Assembly (NCBI GenBank): GCA_035518775.1
Contig: DATIXH010000353.1
Coordinates: 1-11,707 of the forward strand
DNA from: JBGPEQ01 sp035518775
Lineage (GTDB): Bacteria; Pseudomonadota; Alphaproteobacteria; Dongiales; Dongiaceae
Reading direction: 5' to 3'
DNA: 11,707 bases
Made by a program: the position numbers and the translations under genes. Positions 11,633-11,707 of this stretch are shown piece by piece. The first letter of the stretch is position 1; every line of letters begins with the position of its first letter. Under the pieces are notes generated by a model. The model worked only from the letters and a program-made list of their open reading frames with translations. It ran no database searches and was not told the origin of the DNA.

Positions 11633-11707
11633 GTTGTCGGGATGCCTTCAGGTTGTGTTCGGACTGCTGATGCTGCTCGCCGGACTGGCGGTGCTGCTCG
11701 CTGCCGC
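11625..11707 (+). CDS. small membrane protein, start only
   Basis: An ATG at 11625 overlaps the stop of the repaired radical SAM frame by 8 nt (ATGTCTGA) and stays open to the window end, giving 27 complete codons. It starts MSELSGCLQ and goes directly into a very hydrophobic run (VVFGLLMLLAGLAVLLAA), an uncleaved membrane span. A lone Cys at residue 7 sits before the span; it is not in a lipobox. The tight overlap puts it in the same operon as the Lgt-like and radical SAM genes and supports the view that the true radical SAM stop is 11632. The family is not recognisable from this fragment. Confidence 0.6.
   Translation, partial: MSELSGCLQVVFGLLMLLAGLAVLLAA

Noticed and set aside
1..11707. 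CRISPR array, tRNA, rRNA, transposase or phage genes
   Set aside because: No regularly spaced repeats, cloverleaf-like segments, transposase motifs or phage structural genes were seen on either strand.

Overview
This is a high-GC chromosomal window, probably from an alphaproteobacterium of the Hyphomicrobiales/Rhodospirillales sort. The taxonomic guess is inference. It rests on strong G/C preference at third codon positions, a winged-helix/BTAD/TolB-like/TPR regulator of a kind common in those groups, and dispersed intergenic repeats whose spurious translations resemble ones I remember from rhizobial genomes. I recognise no rRNA, tRNA, CRISPR array, insertion sequence or plasmid function.

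Left part (1-4174): a minus-strand run holds a double winged-helix regulator (1114-2334), a cytosolic beta-propeller protein (351-1019) and an SRPBCC/AHSA1 protein that runs off the window (1-319). Facing it across a 116-bp divergent intergenic region is a DUF899 thioredoxin-like gene (2451-3218). A repeat-like hairpin and a DUF2182 multi-pass membrane protein with a Met-rich loop (3383-4174) follow. Regulator plus DUF899/SRPBCC/propeller looks like a small regulon of accessory cytosolic proteins.

Middle part (4175-5239): gene-poor, with up to three very small plus-strand ORFs. Two encode putative zinc-ribbon miniproteins (4475-4660, 4770-4991). A degenerate dispersed repeat lies at about 5098-5205.

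Island-like part (5240-9460): a 670-aa SARP-like regulator (minus) is divergent from a PaaK/CapK-type adenylate-forming enzyme (plus). That enzyme is translationally coupled to an unrecognised 107-aa ORF. Between the divergent genes lies a heptamer direct repeat with a 4-bp spacer (11-bp period), the geometry described for SARP operators. A short motif shared in inverted orientation lies at both ends of this block (5098-5107 and 9450-9459).

Right part (9527-11707): a tightly overlapping plus-strand operon encodes a divergent Lgt-family membrane protein, a Cys-rich radical SAM protein resembling the tetraether lipid synthase (Tes/MJ0619) family, and the start of a small membrane protein. The radical SAM gene carries an apparent 1-base deletion near 11420 that separates its last ~70 codons. 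This operon is the best candidate in the window for an undescribed system, plausibly a bacterial membrane-lipid or lipoprotein-lipid modification pathway.
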